From NCBI GenBank assembly GCA_934725795.1, contig CAKVCF010000030.1, positions 1 to 7,169 on the forward strand: a stretch of 7,169 nt of DNA, given 5' to 3'. The notes under the pieces are model-generated. The model did no database searches and was not told where the DNA came from. It saw nothing but the letters and a program-made list of their open reading frames with translations. How positions within the stretch are numbered: the stretch's first letter is position 1; every line of letters begins with the position of its first letter. This DNA comes from an uncultured Clostridia bacterium. Lineage in GTDB: Bacteria; Bacillota; Clostridia; Christensenellales; UBA1242. This document shows, one piece after another, positions 6,939-7,169 of the stretch. The translations under genes were made by a program, and so were the position numbers.

Positions 6939-7114
6939 TAAATTGCCCCTTGAGCGCCTGATACAAGGCCGTCAATATTCAAAGCCAACCAGTAGAATAA
7001 TGCAATCAAAACTAATGTTACCACGATACCAACGATAACAGAAATAAGTTTTGCTTTAGCTTCGTCACGTGCTGATTTATCTTCTGCTTTAACAAATTTG
7101 ATGCCAACCCAAAT
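6938..7114 (-). CDS. VirB2/TrbC-like pilin or small conjugation membrane protein, 5' end missing
   Basis: The last 58 codons of a small membrane protein, too short and broken for ordinary ORF calling. It shows the tail of a first hydrophobic helix (IWVGIKFV), a short charged loop (KAEDKSARDEAKAK), a strong second helix (LISVIVGIVVTLVLIALFYWLAL) and a 13-residue tail ending GAQGAI. Helix, charged loop, helix is the topology of VirB2/TrbC and T4SS pilin-like proteins; pilin-like genes near a channel protein and VirB4 are the norm in ICEs. The frame enters the inverted repeat: beyond 7114 it reads only two more codons before an in-frame TGA (7123-7121), so the natural 5' half, including start and signal region, is absent. 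The stop TAA (6940-6938) overlaps the lipoprotein ATG. Identification as a pilin is inferred from topology and context. Confidence 0.7.
   Translation of the reverse strand: MWVGIKFVKAEDKSARDEAKAKLISVIVGIVVTLVLIALFYWLALNIDGLVSGAQGAI
6946..6951 (-). promoter_or_regulatory. Ribosome binding site of the lipoprotein, inside the pilin-like gene
   Basis: AAGGGG lies seven bases before the ATG at 6938 and overlaps codons near the end of the pilin-like gene. Together with the TAATG overlap it indicates translational coupling. Confidence 0.65.
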
Positions 7115-7169
7115 TTGGCATCAAATTTGTTAAAGCAGAAGATAAATCAGCACGTGATGAAGCTAAAGC
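7053..7169. repeat. 55-bp-arm inverted repeat at the window end
   Basis: Bases 7053-7107 and 7115-7169 are reverse complements at 54 of 55 positions, around a seven-base loop (7108-7114). The one mismatch is G7064 against T7158. The right arm stops exactly at the window end, so the repeat may continue. It lies inside the pilin-like coding region and replaces that gene's 5' half. A contig-end fold-back artefact is the simplest explanation, with an inverted partial duplication as the alternative. Confidence 0.95.
7115..7169 (+). pseudogene. Opposed partial copy of the pilin-like coding segment
   Basis: Read on the plus strand, the right arm encodes GIKFVKAEDKSARDEAKA, identical in protein to the minus-strand gene. 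The Asp codon at 7156-7158 is GAT here and GAC in the main copy. Upstream, this frame meets TGA at 7099-7101, so no start is visible. It may be the beginning of a second, convergent-duplicate copy running beyond the window, or an assembly artefact carrying a strain variant. Confidence 0.35.

Noticed and set aside
7099..7123. In-frame TGA read as tryptophan (code 4) to extend the pilin gene
   Set aside because: The minus frame meets a TAA two codons further upstream, and all other tryptophans in the window use TGG.
7053..7169. Inverted repeat as an insertion-sequence end or a terminator
   Set aside because: Both arms are pilin coding sequence, there is no transposase or target duplication, and no U-run follows the hairpin.
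1..7169. CRISPR arrays, tRNA or rRNA genes
   Set aside because: No regularly spaced direct repeats, cloverleaf-like segments or rRNA-like sequence were seen on either strand.

Overview
The window holds part of the mating-pore (type IV secretion) gene cluster of an integrative conjugative element or conjugative plasmid from a low-GC, Gram-positive-type bacterium. All supported genes lie on the minus strand, so the order of transcription runs from high to low coordinates. Evidence for the host type is the AT-rich sequence, purine-rich Shine-Dalgarno sites, U-tailed hairpin terminators, a lipobox lipoprotein, and a VirB4 whose N-terminus resembles the Gram-positive PrgI family. Tryptophan is encoded by TGG, and no in-frame TGA interrupts any gene, so the standard bacterial code applies and a code-4 mycoplasma is unlikely. 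However, the order pilin-like protein, polytopic membrane protein, VirB4 ATPase resembles the one I recall from mycoplasma ICEs. No species can be named from the sequence alone.

Layout in transcription order: (1) 7114-6938, the 3' part of a small two-helix pilin-like protein (VirB2/TrbC type), whose stop overlaps the start of (2) 6938-6567, a 123-aa lipoprotein with one Ig-like domain. This unit ends at a strong hairpin terminator (6530-6559). (3) After a 280-bp gap with an extended -10 promoter comes a 508-aa single-pass membrane protein of unknown family (6286-4760). It starts at GTG and ends in a terminator that straddles its stop codon. (4) A 445-bp AT-rich gap carries a promoter and a structured leader. 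It precedes a 764-aa VirB6/TrbL-like polytopic protein (4314-2020), followed 45 bp later by (5) a PrgI-VirB4 fusion ATPase (1974 to beyond base 1), cut by the window edge after its Walker A motif.

Read together, the set would supply a pilus subunit, a surface lipoprotein, an outward-facing bitopic protein that may take the VirB8 role, the inner-membrane channel and the energising ATPase. Relaxase, coupling protein, cell-wall hydrolase and integrase are not in the window.

The last 117 bases (7053-7169) form a near-perfect inverted repeat ending exactly at the window end and interrupting the pilin gene. It may be an assembly fold-back or a real inverted partial duplication. Its only mismatch is a synonymous codon difference, which needs explaining.
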